Below, piece by piece: positions 35,106-46,299 of a stretch of 64,000 bases of DNA. The notes under the pieces are model-generated. The model was not told the DNA's origin, ran no database searches, and saw only the letters and a program-made list of their open reading frames with translations. A program made the translations under genes and the position numbers. Position 1 is the first letter of the stretch. The number at the start of each line of letters is the position of its first letter. Origin of the DNA: Massospora cicadina (lineage: Eukaryota; Entomophthoromycota; Entomophthoromycetes; Entomophthorales; Entomophthoraceae); assembly GCA_022478985.1 (NCBI GenBank), contig JAKSZP010008048.1, positions 62,001 to 126,000 of the forward strand. Reading direction: 5' to 3'.

Positions 35106-36430
35106 CATTTTCAAATGCCCCAGAGAAACCGGCGGATTAGATAAAAATAAAAAATGGCGGTTACTATTTCCCCAGAAATCTTCGCTTGGCAGGCGCAATT
35201 TAACCAGTACATCAGCATGCTACACTCTCAACCACTCTCATCGGTGAATTATGGAGTCCAGGTGTTCCTGGATATCCAACAAACAGCTTTGTAAGAAAAA
35301 TTTTGTGGGGATGTGCACACTTATTTCCCAACTGCGGTGTACATTGCACCTCACTCCATGTCATGTGGTTGGCTGGATCTCAGTTTTGAAAACAAGGAGG
35401 CAGCAGATGAAGCTGCTGCAGTGCGCATTGTGATTGACCTCCCTGAAGGGCAGTGGGTCATCGAAACCAAACGTACCAGATGGACAAAATCCAACCAAAT
35501 TTTCCTCACGTTCAACTTTTTGCCCACTACAGTCAAGCGTGCCATTCTGGAGCAGCACCTGAAAGATGGTCTCACCGTATATGGCGAAATACAATTCTTC
35601 AAGATGCAACGCTTTATGCTGATGCCACGCCTGTGAACTAGCAAAGCCATTGCAGTTCTGACCCCAACTCAAGGAGACTGCGAAGGACCTAACCAAGATC
35701 CCACACTCCACTTATATTAATATTGAAGGGCATACCACCCACCCTTTCTGGGTAACCTTAGACAGCGCACCCCCATCTGCACCCACTGTGACACATTCGG
35801 CCTAAAGGCACACACATGCCCCACCAAGGAGGGCATCACATTCCAAGAGCACCCCTCAGTGGCCATGGCCAACGGGGAGGCGCACTATGAACCAACCAAC
35901 AATACCAAAGAGGCCTTCCCATGGGGAGCATAAGGCTGCTACTTATGTAAAGCCTGTCTCCCCTCAAGAGTGAAAGAAGGCCAAACAGGCCCACAGGGCT
36001 GCGGCCAAGGAAGCGGCCAAAGTCGCCTCCACTATCCCACACTCCCAACGCCAGGAGGACATTGAAACCTTCACAGCAGAAGCAACTTGGGAATCTCTCA
36101 ACCATTCATATTGGGATGCCCAAGCTGATTAGGCCACCCAATCTGAGGATCTGATGGGCGACTCGATCTCACCTGACCTTTGCAACCAAGCCCCAATTGA
36201 AACTGATTTGCTCTAACTACCTGAAATTTTTTGACCTGAATGTTGGTGCACCAAACTCATCCGCACCGCAAAAAATTTGTTTGACAGCGGGGAAAAAAAA
36301 GTGAAGGCAAAAGCCAATGTGAACCTGTCTGCTAAAATTAAAAATCTACCAATAGCGTTGCTGCAAACACCCACACTGCTGTGAAGGCCCATGGGGATCC
36401 AGAGGAGGCTGGTGGGCCCAGGTGCCTACC
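35106..36430 (+). pseudogene. LINE F2 ORF1 relic
   Basis: The best open piece, 35313-35636 (107 codons), contains V-I-D-L-P-E-G-Q-W-V-I-E-T-K and F-K-M-Q-R-F-M-L-M-P-R. A CCHC-like knuckle follows: P-I-C-T-H-C-D-T-F, then H-T-C-P-T-K-E-G near 35775-35835. Then come H-Y-E-P-T-N-N and an A/K-rich stretch to about 36130. The 5' truncation removed the leader and probably the start codon. Same block order as R and F1. Confidence 0.6.
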
Positions 36431-36439
36431 CCCTCGCAC

Positions 36440-39400
36440 CTAAGGTGCAAGGGGGAAGCCTTCACTTTAGGGATGTTGAATATTGCCAGACTCAAGGCCT
36501 CGCCATCCCAGGCTAGGAAACTGAGTTTTTTACAAAAAAGTTACCTGTGGACATCCTGGCCATCCAGGAGTCCCACTGTCCACAAGGTTCCGAGGACGCT
36601 TAGAAAACCATGCTCCTCCCTTCCCTATCCTTCTGGTCTGAGCACTGTGGGGTGCTTGTTCAAAAAAACAATTTTGTTAAATTTTTATCATCTGAATCCT
36701 TCCTCGATGGTTGAGTTCTCATTGTCACATTTTCGTGGGCTGATGTGGCACACGCTATTGTCAACATTTATGCCCCTGACCTGTGAACGAGATCATTAGG
36801 AATTTTTCTTGTCAGTCAAATCCCTTCCATCACCCCCTGACCCATTCATAGTTGGCGACATAGACTGTTGGCTAAACACACCCATGGACCGTTGGCCTTC
36901 CTCATCCCACACCCCCAAGGTCATGTAGAACTTTGCATTCTAAAGGCCACCCTTGGGTTGCTAGATGTGCTGCCGCGGCAGGCTCCACTACTCAAGAACA
37001 TGACGTGCCCCCACATTCATGACAGCCAATTAAGGTCCATGTCCCACATCGAGCTTATCCTCACGCCAGTGAAATTTTAATCTCAAATTTCCCACTTCCA
37101 CACATCAAAAATTGATTTCTCTGACCACCAGCTGGTCTCAATAACCTACCACTTACCCATCACAGTGGCTAGGGCTCCGCATTGGTGCAAAATCTGCTCA
37201 CCCAAACTTGCGTCACCAGAATTTTCCACTTGGGTGGAATCAGCGACTTCAGCAAAAGAGTCTATTACACCATTTTGCGCGGACCCAATTTCCACATGAT
37301 CAGCCTTCAAAGATGATACCAGCCACGCTCGCCACCACTCCTCCCAACGCTCATGAGCTACATCAGCTGTCATCTTGCGCGCTCTGATGGAGTTGGCACA
37401 CCTGGAGTCCAACATCCAAGCCACAGGCTACAACCTTCTTGGGGCCAGAAGTGGTCAGAAGCAGCCACCCACTTCAACGCGCTTGAAAGGCAACACAAAC
37501 ATCAGGTTTGTGTTCAGTACAGGGCCAAACACATTAAAGAGGGCGGCACATGCTCCAATTAATTTTTTTAAAAATTCTTTGCACCGCGCCAGAGAGTGGC
37601 CTGCACACAGGTGTGGAGGTCAGATAATTCCATCATGGATAAGCTGGCTGAAGTGGCAATCAAAATACAAAAGTATTACTCCAAGTTGTACCGATCTGAC
37701 TATAATTCAGCTGGCCAAAATGGCAAAATTTCTCAATAGCACTCACATCTGCACCATTTCCTGATACCTGGAGTTAATGAATTTGATTACTCCGGATGAA
37801 CTCTGGTCCACCATCTGCGGTGCACCAAATTGGAAATGCCCAGGCCCTGATGGCATTCCATATGAGTTCTATAAGAAGTACTTTAAATATCTATCCCCAC
37901 TGCTGCTAGCCTCCCTTAACCAGAGCCTTCTGGATACGCGCCTTCTACCAGGAGGGCAAGAGGCCTTCACTATCACACTCTTAAAGAAAGGGGATAAGCT
38001 AGACCTAGCCAACTGGCGCCCCATTTCTTTAACTAATATGGATACAAAAATTTTAACTAAAATCATGGCTAACCGTCTAGGGACTGTAGTCTCTGCCACC
38101 ATCTCCCCAGAACAATTCAGTTTCATACCAAGAAGGTCAATTTGGGACAACGTGCACTCTGTGGCTAATGCGTGCTAGTCCATGGCCTCTGGGGCACTTG
38201 TATTTTTGGACCAACAGAAGGCCTATGATAGAGTAAACTGGGAATACCTCAGGGCCTGCCTCCACCAATTCCGCTTACCCCTCGCTTCATCAGCTGGGTG
38301 ATGCTGCTTACGTAATCTGCAACAATGGCAGTGAGTGGCCCTGGCTTCCTCACGGAAGTAGTCCGCCCTCAAAGGGGCCTACGCCAAAGGGACCCCCTTA
38401 GCCCACTCTTATATAACTTCAGCCTTGACCCACTACTTTAAAATGTGAATGCCCGCCTCACTGGGGTCCATGTACCATGCCAAGCCCCACTCAAGATGAT
38501 GGCGTTTGCAGATGATTGTGCGGTCGGGGTGTCTAATAATCAAGATGCACGCGTGCTTGAAGCTCTCATCCAAGTGTATTCCCGGGTAAGTAATGCTGCA
38601 CTGAACGCCTCCAAAACCGAATCATCCTCCTTGGTCGGTATCAAACCTGCTGGGCCCCAGCAACCAGTGCCCAGCTCAACCTATCTGCTCGCACACGTGC
38701 TCGCCTTCCCTGCCCACCCCACACCGCCCCACTTGTGCTCCCCTTCATGCCACGCCCTACCATAGGGCCTGTCCGCCATCTGGGCGTGTGGGTGGAGGCA
38801 GGCAGGTATGCCTCAGCAGTAATGAAAAGTCATATTCTAGACAACGTGAAGAAGCGCATCACCTAACTCAGAGCCCACTCTACTTCCCTTACTGTCAGGG
38901 TTGTTTTAGCCAACTCTATGCTCCTCTCCAAAGTCTGGTTTGGAGCCCACGCCATTGCCTTCTCCCCAGGTTTTTTCAAATCTATTTATGCCCTTCTAAA
39001 AGGGTGGCTCTGGTCAGGCTGCTCACCGCCAGTGCGGCTTGAGGTCATGTTTGCCCCTCGTCATCATGGTGGCATAGGCCTGCTCAACTTTAAAGCCCAT
39101 GCTGCTAAGATCCTGTGCATCTGGATTGCGGCCATCACCGCCCCCTACGCTCCCCTCCCAACACTGGTCCCACGTGGCCCACTCCAACTTCTCCCGCGCC
39201 CTAGGCCTTACCAATCCATCGAACCCTCACTCCATGATGAAATATCTGGCTTCCCACCCATTGGCCACAGGTCCTCATGGTACTAAACCCCACTTCAAAC
39301 GAATCCTCCTCTCCATGTGGAGCGCTTAGTGAAGAATCTGTATTTGTGGACACACAGCTTAGAGAGGCCGCCCCTCTCCTCAGTTCACACAGGAGGTACA

Positions 39401-40070
39401 GGAGCTACCCATTCAAGATGGCTTGATCCCCACACGACCCCATGTCCTATCCAGGGTGGACTACCTGGACATGATGGACATCCCTTATTCCCTTACGACC
39501 CAGAAGACTATTTGGAAGTACGCACACCACCCCCTGTTGCTGCCTCATATCCGTTCCCATGTGTGGCGCTGCCTGAGGCATATGTACCATATGTCTGAGC
39601 GCTCTAACGCTTTACACTCATACTGCGTCATCTGTGGCCAGTATGGAACGCTGTTCCACCGCCTAGAAGTGCCCTACCTCTGAAGCGATATGGCGCGAAG
39701 TTCAACGTCTGCTTGGCCAGGATCAGGCACATCCCTTCACTCTGTCAAGGGATATGTTTGCTATATCCATGATATCCCCTCTTTTACCCTCCCTCCATGC
39801 TCCGGTGGTCGCAATTGCCATGTGGACTATCCACACGATTGTCTTGGATGCCATCGCAGGCTCCACCCCCACCCTCCCAGAAGCTGTCCACAGATTCTGG
39901 TCCCATTTGGTGGACCGCTTTCAAGCGTGGATGTTTGGGTACCTCCCACCACATTGCCGTCAGCTGGTCTCCCTCCTGGTTCCCAGTTTGGTTCATCAAC
40001 TCGGACCCCTTCCTCCACACGTGTTCAATTGTGGTTACGGCCCCTTTACACGTTCCCCCTCCTCCCCATA
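36440..40070 (+). pseudogene. LINE F2 ORF2 (endonuclease-reverse transcriptase) relic
   Basis: Endonuclease: G-D-I-D-C-W at about 36855-36872 (Asn of G-D-x-N changed to Asp) and F-S-D-H-Q-L-V near 37110. RT: open 37777-38178 (133 codons) with L-A-N-W-R-P-I-S-L-T-N and S-P-E-Q-F-S-F-I-P-R-R-S, ending in TAG where R reads on; F-A-D-D at 38505-38516. C-terminal finger C-V-I-C-G-Q-Y-G-T-L-F-H near 39630-39665, then a one-base loss breaks the frame before the last Cys. C-terminal region open 39754-40071. Confidence 0.85.
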
Positions 40071-40203
40071 GTGGCGTTCCCGCTGGCAACAGGAGATAGC
40101 ATCGCTTCTCTGGGTGCCTTCCCTGTTACTTAGTTTCGTTTTCTTTTGTGTTTACTTTTGGAAGTGTCCATCCCCTGGTCAGCCTTCCTCGCAATAAATA
40201 AAT

Positions 40204-40218
40204 GAATGACTTCTACAA
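40204..40218. repeat. target-site duplication of LINE F2 (right copy)
   Basis: GAATGACTTCTACAA, partner of 35091-35105. Confidence 0.75.
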
Positions 40219-41500
40219 TTGAGTGTTTTTTGCCCCACTTATAAATGACCTTGTAAGGCCCCAAACAGTTATTTCCCAATTTATGGTCACGACTTCCAGG
40301 CCAATGATGGTATAAAGAACTAGATCACCCATTTGGAAGGTTTGAAGGGGTTATGCTTATCATTAAACTGGTTAATTTCTCTATTGGTGGTAGCTGATAT
40401 GTTCTCAGAAGCTAGAGCCTGGAGTCAGATGATTTTATTGTCAATGCTTCACATAGTAACTTCAGGGGAATCAGGGGATGCTTGATCTAACTTGGCCTGC
40501 ACTCTGGTGGGCAACTGGGTATTTCGTCCATACAAAGCCTGGGAGGGCGACATCTTAATGATTTAGTGGTTGCTTATTTGATAGGCCAGAATTGCACTAA
40601 GCAAATATTGGGGCCTTTAAAGATGGTAGGTCATGGCCATTTTCTGAAGAGTGGCAATTAAGGTACCATTCACCTCCCCACCATTTTATGGTGGAAGGAT
40701 GGTAGGGAGTGGAAATTACCTATGTGGTTCCCATCAGGTCGGCTAAATCTTTTAACAGCGTTGAGCAGAAATTTTGCCTATTATCAGAGAGTATTATGCG
40801 AGAGCACCTATTCTGGGTGATATCCAATTATATAAGAAGGCGGTGGTAGTTTTTGCTGAAGTAAAAGGTAGAAATGTAGCTTCAATCCACTTAGTTAGAT
40901 GATCCACGGCCAGGAGGAGGAACCAATGACCATTGGAGGCTTGAGGGAGAGAGGTCCCACACATCAATGCTTATAGTGTAAAAGGGTTCAAAGGGGGAAC
41001 CACCTGATGCTGTGATTAGGGATTAGGTCCGGCTTGACTTTGGCATAACAGGAAGGACTCCAATACATCTTGGATTTTAACAATCATTTCTTCCTAGTAA
41101 CATTGAGTTTTAAGCCACTGGTAAGTTTTCCAAACTCCTCCGTGGCTGACTTGCCAATGTCCCTCCAATATGACGTCAGTTTGCTCTGAAGTTCGTACAT
41201 AAGCCAATCATCTTTAGGACACAAGTTTGCACAGTTGGCTATTTTTGACTTGAAGACCTGATGATTTTTACTAATTCCTTTTGCAAGGTCGGGGATTCAT
41301 CTTTCCATAAGTGAAGCTGGGTTAGGAGGTTGTATAGTCAATCCTCCTCAGGGGCAGTTAAAGTTAATATGGGCAGCCAAGATAGGCAGTCTTCATTTTG
41401 GTGAATGGGCCCTGGTTGATAGATGATGGAAAAGTCATAGTTCTGAAGTTTTTACGCCCATTGGGCTAACCTTCCATCAGGGTCTACATTTGCTGTAGCC
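40219..41500 (-). pseudogene. integrase relic of element D, interrupted by LINE F2
   Basis: In reading order from about 41170: an HHCC zinc domain (G-H-W-Q-V-S-H-G-G-V-W-K-T-Y, then L-C-Q-S-Q-A-G-P-N-P), the core with G-H-W-F-L-L-L-A-V-D-H-L-T-K-W-I-E-A near 40880, L-S-D-N-R-Q-N-F near 40790 and T-P-Y-H-P-S-T near 40690. The C-terminal barrel shows H-K-L-G-N-N-C-L-G-P-Y-K-V-I near 40260. It would insert the cDNA. The reading continues past the LINE at about 35090-35030. Both core Asp seen are retained, but several stops and shifts are present. Confidence 0.75.
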
Positions 41501-42830
41501 ATCGCAGGGAATCATGGTCAGCAATTATAGTGAAATGTTTCCCATATAGAAAAGGTCAGAAATGCTAAATAGCCAATAATACTGCCAAGCATACACATTC
41601 CTTAATGCTATAGTTGTGTTCAGCTCTGATTAGAGTTTTGCTAAAGTAGGCGATAGGATGGTCTGCCAGTTTTTCATCATGCTGTGATAGGATGGCTCTA
41701 ATGGCTATATTACTAGCATCAGTAAAAAGGAGAAAGGGTTTATCAAAGTTGGGATGTATAAGTACTGGAGAGTGGGAAAGAGAGACGCACAATAGGTCAA
41801 AGGCCTGCTTTTGCTCTTCTTTCCTTTGAAAGGGTATCCCTTTCTTCAATAGTTATACATGATGCTCGGAGGTGTCAGCAAAGTGGGGGGTGAGCTGGCG
41901 ATTATATACCAACCCCTAAGAGTACTTGTAAGTCTCATAGGGATTTATGGGGAAGCATTTTAGAAATGTCCAGGACCTTGTCATCCATTGGGGATATTCC
42001 AGCTTTACCTACATTATGACCCAAAAAATCCATCTCATTCTGAATGAAAGAGCATTTTGATAGCTTTATTTTTAATGATGATTGTCGTAACTGCTGGAAG
42101 ACTTTTCTAAGGTGGTCTAGGTTTTCAGTAAAAGTTCTCATAAACATGGTAATATCATCAAGATAAACTAATATGCAGGAGCGTTTTAAATAGCCTAGTA
42201 GTCCGTCTATGGCGCGTTGGAAGGTAGCAGGGGTGGTACACAATCCCTGCAGCATTTAGGTGAGCTTGAATAGTCCTTCACTTGTGATGAGAGCGCATTT
42301 TCACGGTCTTCTGGGTATAAATCTACTTTGCAGTATCCCTTTGGAGAGACCATAGCTGGAAAATAGTGATACCCTGACATCAAGTGTAAGGAATCATCTA
42401 TAAATGACAATGAATAGCTGTCTTTTTGGGTGATTGAATTAAGTCGGCGATAATCCATCACAACATGGTGACCACCATCCTTCTTCCAAAACAATAGAAG
42501 GGGGAAGCCCATGGGCTTATAAAAGGCAAATGTAACCTGGCATCCGGCAGTTGCTGTAACTCTACAGCCAATTGTGCTTCATCCACTTTGGATTTTTAGT
42601 ATGAACGGGATTTGAAGGGAGGATGAGCCTCACTCCCAATCTTGTGAATTACCCCGGGCATTTTTTCATAGTCACTTGGTACTGAGGAAAAAATAGCACC
42701 ATACTTTTCAATGAGGTCTACACCTGTTTTGCATTCATTAGTAGTGAGATTGTCCCCAATTTGTCTGTCAACCAGAGCTATGGTAGGTGGGAGATTAAAT
42801 CCTATATCTATAATGATCCAAAGCAACTCA
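41500..42830 (-). pseudogene. reverse transcriptase and RNase H relic of element D
   Basis: Open pieces in order: 42826-42596 (linker to RT, ending A-H-P-P-F-K-S-R-S-Y), 42512-42207 (K-K-D-G-G-H-H-V-V-M-D-Y-R-R-L-N-S-I-T), 42255-41935 (L-Q-G-L-C-T-T-P-A-T-F-Q-R-A, then Y-L-D-D intact at 42154-42165, and F-L-G-H) and 41849-41565 (RNase H: L-L-F-T-D-A-S-N, Y-F-S-K-T-L). Classic Ty3/gypsy order. Only a few frameshifts separate the pieces, the best-preserved gypsy pol in the window. Confidence 0.85.
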
Positions 42831-43272
42831 CATTGGCAATATTCTCAGTGGCATAGCTTTGCGTAAGCAATAGGGGCATGTTGAGGGACTTGGATGGGAT
42901 GAATCATTAAGTTCCCTAATAAAATAGAAATATATTTCCCATAGGAAGGATCCAAAATCCCAGGGCAGGTCAATACTCATTGATAGAAGGGTTTGGGTGT
43001 CCCCTAAGATCCAAGACGTGATTAGGAGGGATGAGAATCTGAATCCCAGTATCCACACTAATTTTTTGAGCCAGAGGGTATTGTAATAGGATGGGGGCAT
43101 ACAGAGGGATCCCATCTTCGGCATCCATAGCTCTTAGATTAACTTATTTTAGCCCCTAAAACTTGGTATCTAACTTTGCAAATGGAGGATGGGTATTTGA
43201 GGAAGCTTGTCCGTTTTTTCAGGACTCCTTTACTTTTAATGGGGAGTTTGAATATTAATGGAATCTGATACC

Positions 43273-43728
43273 CTAATAGGGATAGGTATTTTTCTTGTGG
43301 TTGATGATGCAGTTAAACTCCTGCATAAGTAGGACCCTAATAAGCAACTCATAGCTATCATTTTCTAGCACAACGGTGAGGGCAGTAATTAATAACTTCC
43401 CAAAGTAAAGGGGTAAATCAGAATAGGCTCCTATCACCTTAGTAGACTGATTACCTGCCATCCCATATTCAGCCTTGTGGATCAAGTCTGGAGCCATTTT
43501 TATCTTTTGGATAAGCTGGGAAGAGATAAAGTTAACTGGAGAGCCAGTGTCAATTATCACCAGCACTTTAACCTTATGGACTACTACTTCAACTTGAACC
43601 ACTGAAGCTCCAAATTGGGAGTTAATAGCTAATAGATGGTCTTTAGGGATTTGCAATGAAGCTAATGGAGGATTCTTCTGTGGCCAAGATCGGGATTGTT
43701 CAATGCATTTAAAAGTTTTATCTGCCAA
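43273..43728 (-). pseudogene. protease region of element D, open for 151 codons
   Basis: One uninterrupted frame containing V-L-V-I-I-D-T-G-S-P-V-N-F-I-S-S, the active-site loop of a retropepsin-type aspartic protease, about residue 57 onward. The catalytic Asp-Thr-Gly is intact, unlike A, C and E. It would process the Gag-Pol polyprotein. Upstream sequence links to gag in other frames. Confidence 0.75.
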
Positions 43729-43739
43729 GGCTTTGCTTT

Positions 43740-44990
43740 ATATAGAAGATCTAAAAACCAAGATATTTTGGGTAACTGAAAAACATAGAATTAAGAAAGC
43801 TGGAGGTGTTCAATTCCTTTAATAGATAGAGGGACTTCAACTTCTGATGGGGAAGATAACACCAAAACAACTGGAAGTACTGGGGATACAGCTAGAACTA
43901 GAACAAGGGTCTTGAGGCACTGGATTTCCATTAGCATAGGGAGCATCTTGCCTTATGCTGAATAATCTTTTGCAGACTTACATTGAAGGATGTGGCAGTC
44001 AGCTCCAGTGTGGTTTTCTCTTCTGCAATGAGTCCAGTATAATTTAGGTGTAGGTGAAGCGGGGGGTGTAATGGCCAACACTTGGGACCGGTGCTTATTG
44101 GTGTTAAAACGAGGTAGCCCAACAGGTTTATGTAGTTTGGCCAGGAATTTTAATACATCCTCTTTATATAAAGGAGGGATGCTAAGTTAGACTTCAATTC
44201 TTTAAGATGAAGTAAAATTTTATACATATTTTTAGATGCCAAAAACTTAGCAGTGATGGCATCATATAATGTAAGGTGATTCCCTGCAACCAGAGTTTGT
44301 GCCTCAAGGTAAAAATGGTGGGCAAATTCACGCATAGTTTCCTCCCAATTAAGGCTGATACCCTTAAAAATCTGTTTTTGGTTGGTTAAGGTTAAATTGC
44401 TCCCAAATTCTCAAATCAAAGCAGCCTTGGCATCATCCCAATTATGGCAATGCATCAGATGGGGGACCATAGTGTCTTGAGCCATTCAGCTAAGACAGTT
44501 AGTCAAATTCTTAAGTCATAAATGGTCAGTCGCTTCCTCCATAGAGTTTTCATAGCAGTATAAGAAAGAGAAATTTTTTTTCCTCAGGGACATATTCTTC
44601 TTTAAACAAAGGTTTAAATGTACCATTTGGGGGGGTTAGAGGATGGACGACATGAACTGACACAGGAACAGCGCTTTCACCTTATGAAGAGGCAGTATCT
44701 CAGGAATACGTTTGAGGTTGATGTGCATCTACTTGTAGCCACAGATTGTTATGATCATCAACTATTTATCTACTCTTTCATGAGTGGCACTGAGAGCCAA
44801 CTTTGTAGCAACAAGTTGGTTTAATTGGCATATCCTGTTTTTAAAGCAGTTTTAGCAGTTTTAAGATTGAGTTGATGTTTTTTGGTGGTGAGCACTCTGC
44901 GCTCCAATCCACGTATCAAAGCATATAGGGTTGCCTTTTGCTGAGATGGTAGCTTCACAATCTGAGGAGCTTTATGAAACAGAATTGTTA
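43740..44990 (-). pseudogene. gag relic of element D
   Basis: N-terminal charged stretch (R-G-L-E-R-R-V-L-T-T-K-K, within 45096-44821), capsid part with W-D-D-A-K-A-A-L-I near 44430, N-W-E-E-T-M-R-E-F-A-H-H-F-Y-L-E-A near 44340 (open 44335-44150), and a zinc knuckle read as W-T-H-C-x4-H-x4-C near 44025-43985. In the knuckle the first Cys is Trp. Capsid precursor of the element; broken by stops. Confidence 0.65.
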
Positions 44991-45048
44991 TGATCCATAT
45001 TTGCTTTTGTTGTTTATTTTTATAATATTCACTGCAAACTTGAGGTGC

Positions 45049-45068
45049 AACCTGGAAGCGAGCACCAG
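45049..45068 (-). other. putative primer-binding site of element D
   Basis: Read in reverse: CTGGTGCTCGCTTCCAGGTT, directly after the 5' LTR; same site as in A, C and E. Confidence 0.6.
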
Positions 45069-45071
45069 TTT

Positions 45072-45541
45072 TGTTGAGATCATGGGTTGAAACCACGGAT
45101 TTTTGTTGTTATTGGTCAGGGACCTAAAGTTTAAGGGTTCTGGATAATTATCTTGATTGCTTCTCTTGGTCAAGAAGTCTTATTTGTTCGTATATTAAGT
45201 CTGTGATGTCAAATTACAAATAGCTACAATTTTTACCTATAAATTTTGAAATGAAAGAAAAAGTGTAATCTTTATTTTAGTCCAAGAATCATTATAAGGA
45301 AGTTTTGTTTAGTAAACCACAAGCTAAGATCTTGACTCATACAATTCGGAGATTCAGAGGTAGTTTAGTCATTTTGGTCATTTATGATTTGCTCTCCTCA
45401 TAGATCAGATTTGAACCCCAATACTAGGGCTTGGTATAACGTTGGAAATCATCCTAGATAAGGGCCTAGCTATTTGGCCGTTGTGGGTTCAATTCCCATT
45501 AGTTAAATTATTCAAATCTCCAATTTGGGTAAATCCCAACA
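45072..45541 (-). repeat. 5' LTR of element D
   Basis: Read in reverse, it runs from TGTTGGGATT to GATCTCAACA, with TGTTG...CAACA terminal inverted repeats and about 470 bp. Paired with 34536-35010. Flanked on the right by TTGG (45542-45545), the duplicated target. Confidence 0.85.
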
Positions 45542-45763
45542 TTGGCTATAAATGCAGTTGGTTGTTACTCCAGAATCTTTTGACTTGATTTAGTTTTGTC
45601 TTCACAATTATACATATCAACATATGGCCCATCTCAGATAGATTCTAATTTTCCTCCTAGGTGTGCTATTTGATTGTGATAGTGTAGGACTAAGTTCAAA
45701 GTCTCAAAGGTGGGGTAAAGGTTGCTAATCTGCATTTGCTACTTCACCTTTATATGTAAACAT
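45542..45763 (-). mobile_element. internal piece of element E between insertions C and D
   Basis: Read in reverse it matches A at about 10165-10372 (shared words GACTTAGTCCT, GGCCATATG and TCTGGAGTAACAA). This is the end of pol and the tail of E. D sits on its left and C on its right; its last bases, AACAT (45759-45763), are repeated at 53394-53398. Confidence 0.75.
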
Positions 45764-46231
45764 TGTCAGGATTTGAGATGATGATCGAGTTAAAATATCT
45801 GCTTCCAAATTGAGCCTTATTAAATTGACTCTCTAACCGGTGCAAAAGGAACCTTACCCTGAAGGCACCAAAACTAGGTTTGATCTGGAAGCATAACATA
45901 CATGAGAATCAATGGAAACACCTTCAATAATCCTGTCCCATTTTTAAATTTGTGAGAGGTGCAGCTACCACCGCTGCAGTCATGAGGATGACGCAGAACA
46001 ATGAGGGTGCTGACCAGGTGGTCAATATGGAAGGCAGTGAAAGATCCTGATCATATGAGGCCATGAAGGTCCTTGAGGCACCATGTCCCTACACACCCTA
46101 TAAATTTTAACACTTTCTAACTCAATAAAGTAGTCTTTACTGCCCATCTTTTTGTTTTGACGTTTATACTAAAAAACAGCTTCAATCCCATTTTTAAACT
46201 TCAGCGTCAGTCAAGAGAGTTGTTATGCTGA
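45764..46231 (+). repeat. 5' LTR of element C
   Basis: It starts TGTCAGGATTTGAGATGATG and matches about 52965-53390 closely (shared CCATGTCCCTACACACCCTA near 46080 and 53238, followed by TATAAAT, a plausible TATA box). AATAAA-like CAATAAAG follows near 46123. Ends ATGCTGAGA before the primer-binding site. Confidence 0.75.
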
Positions 46232-46237
46232 GAAAAG

Positions 46238-46255
46238 TGGCGCTCACTACAGGGG
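46238..46255 (+). other. putative primer-binding site of element C
   Basis: TGGCGCTCACTACAGGGG, same site as in A, D and E, a few bases after the LTR. Confidence 0.6.
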
Positions 46256-46299
46256 GCTTCAAGCTGAAAAAGTGAAAATGTCTATCACAAACAATAAAG

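Larger units (their letters stand above)
35106..40203 (+). mobile_element. LINE (Tad-like) copy F2, slightly 5'-truncated, inside gypsy D
   Basis: 5098 bp. It lacks about the first 160 bases present in LINE R, a usual outcome of incomplete target-primed reverse transcription. It is close to R throughout and inverted relative to it. The 3' tail has CCCCTGGTCAGCC near 40170 and AATAAATAAAT before the duplication. It interrupts the integrase C-terminal region of D, so it is younger than D. Confidence 0.9.
34536..45541 (-). mobile_element. Ty3/gypsy element D, carrying LINE F2
   Basis: Reverse-strand LTR retrotransposon of about 5.9 kb once LINE F2 is removed. LTRs at 45072-45541 and 34536-35010. 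Internal order from 45071 down: primer-binding site, gag, protease, RT, RNase H, integrase, purine tract. It inserted into element E with a TTGG duplication (34532-34535 and 45542-45545). It is the only gypsy copy here with an intact YLDD and DTG, so it looks like the least decayed, but integrase and gag still hold stops and shifts. Confidence 0.85.

Noticed and set aside
23448..40203. The inverted LINE pair as terminal repeats of one large transposon
   Set aside because: Each LINE has its own target-site duplication of different sequence, so they are two independent insertions.
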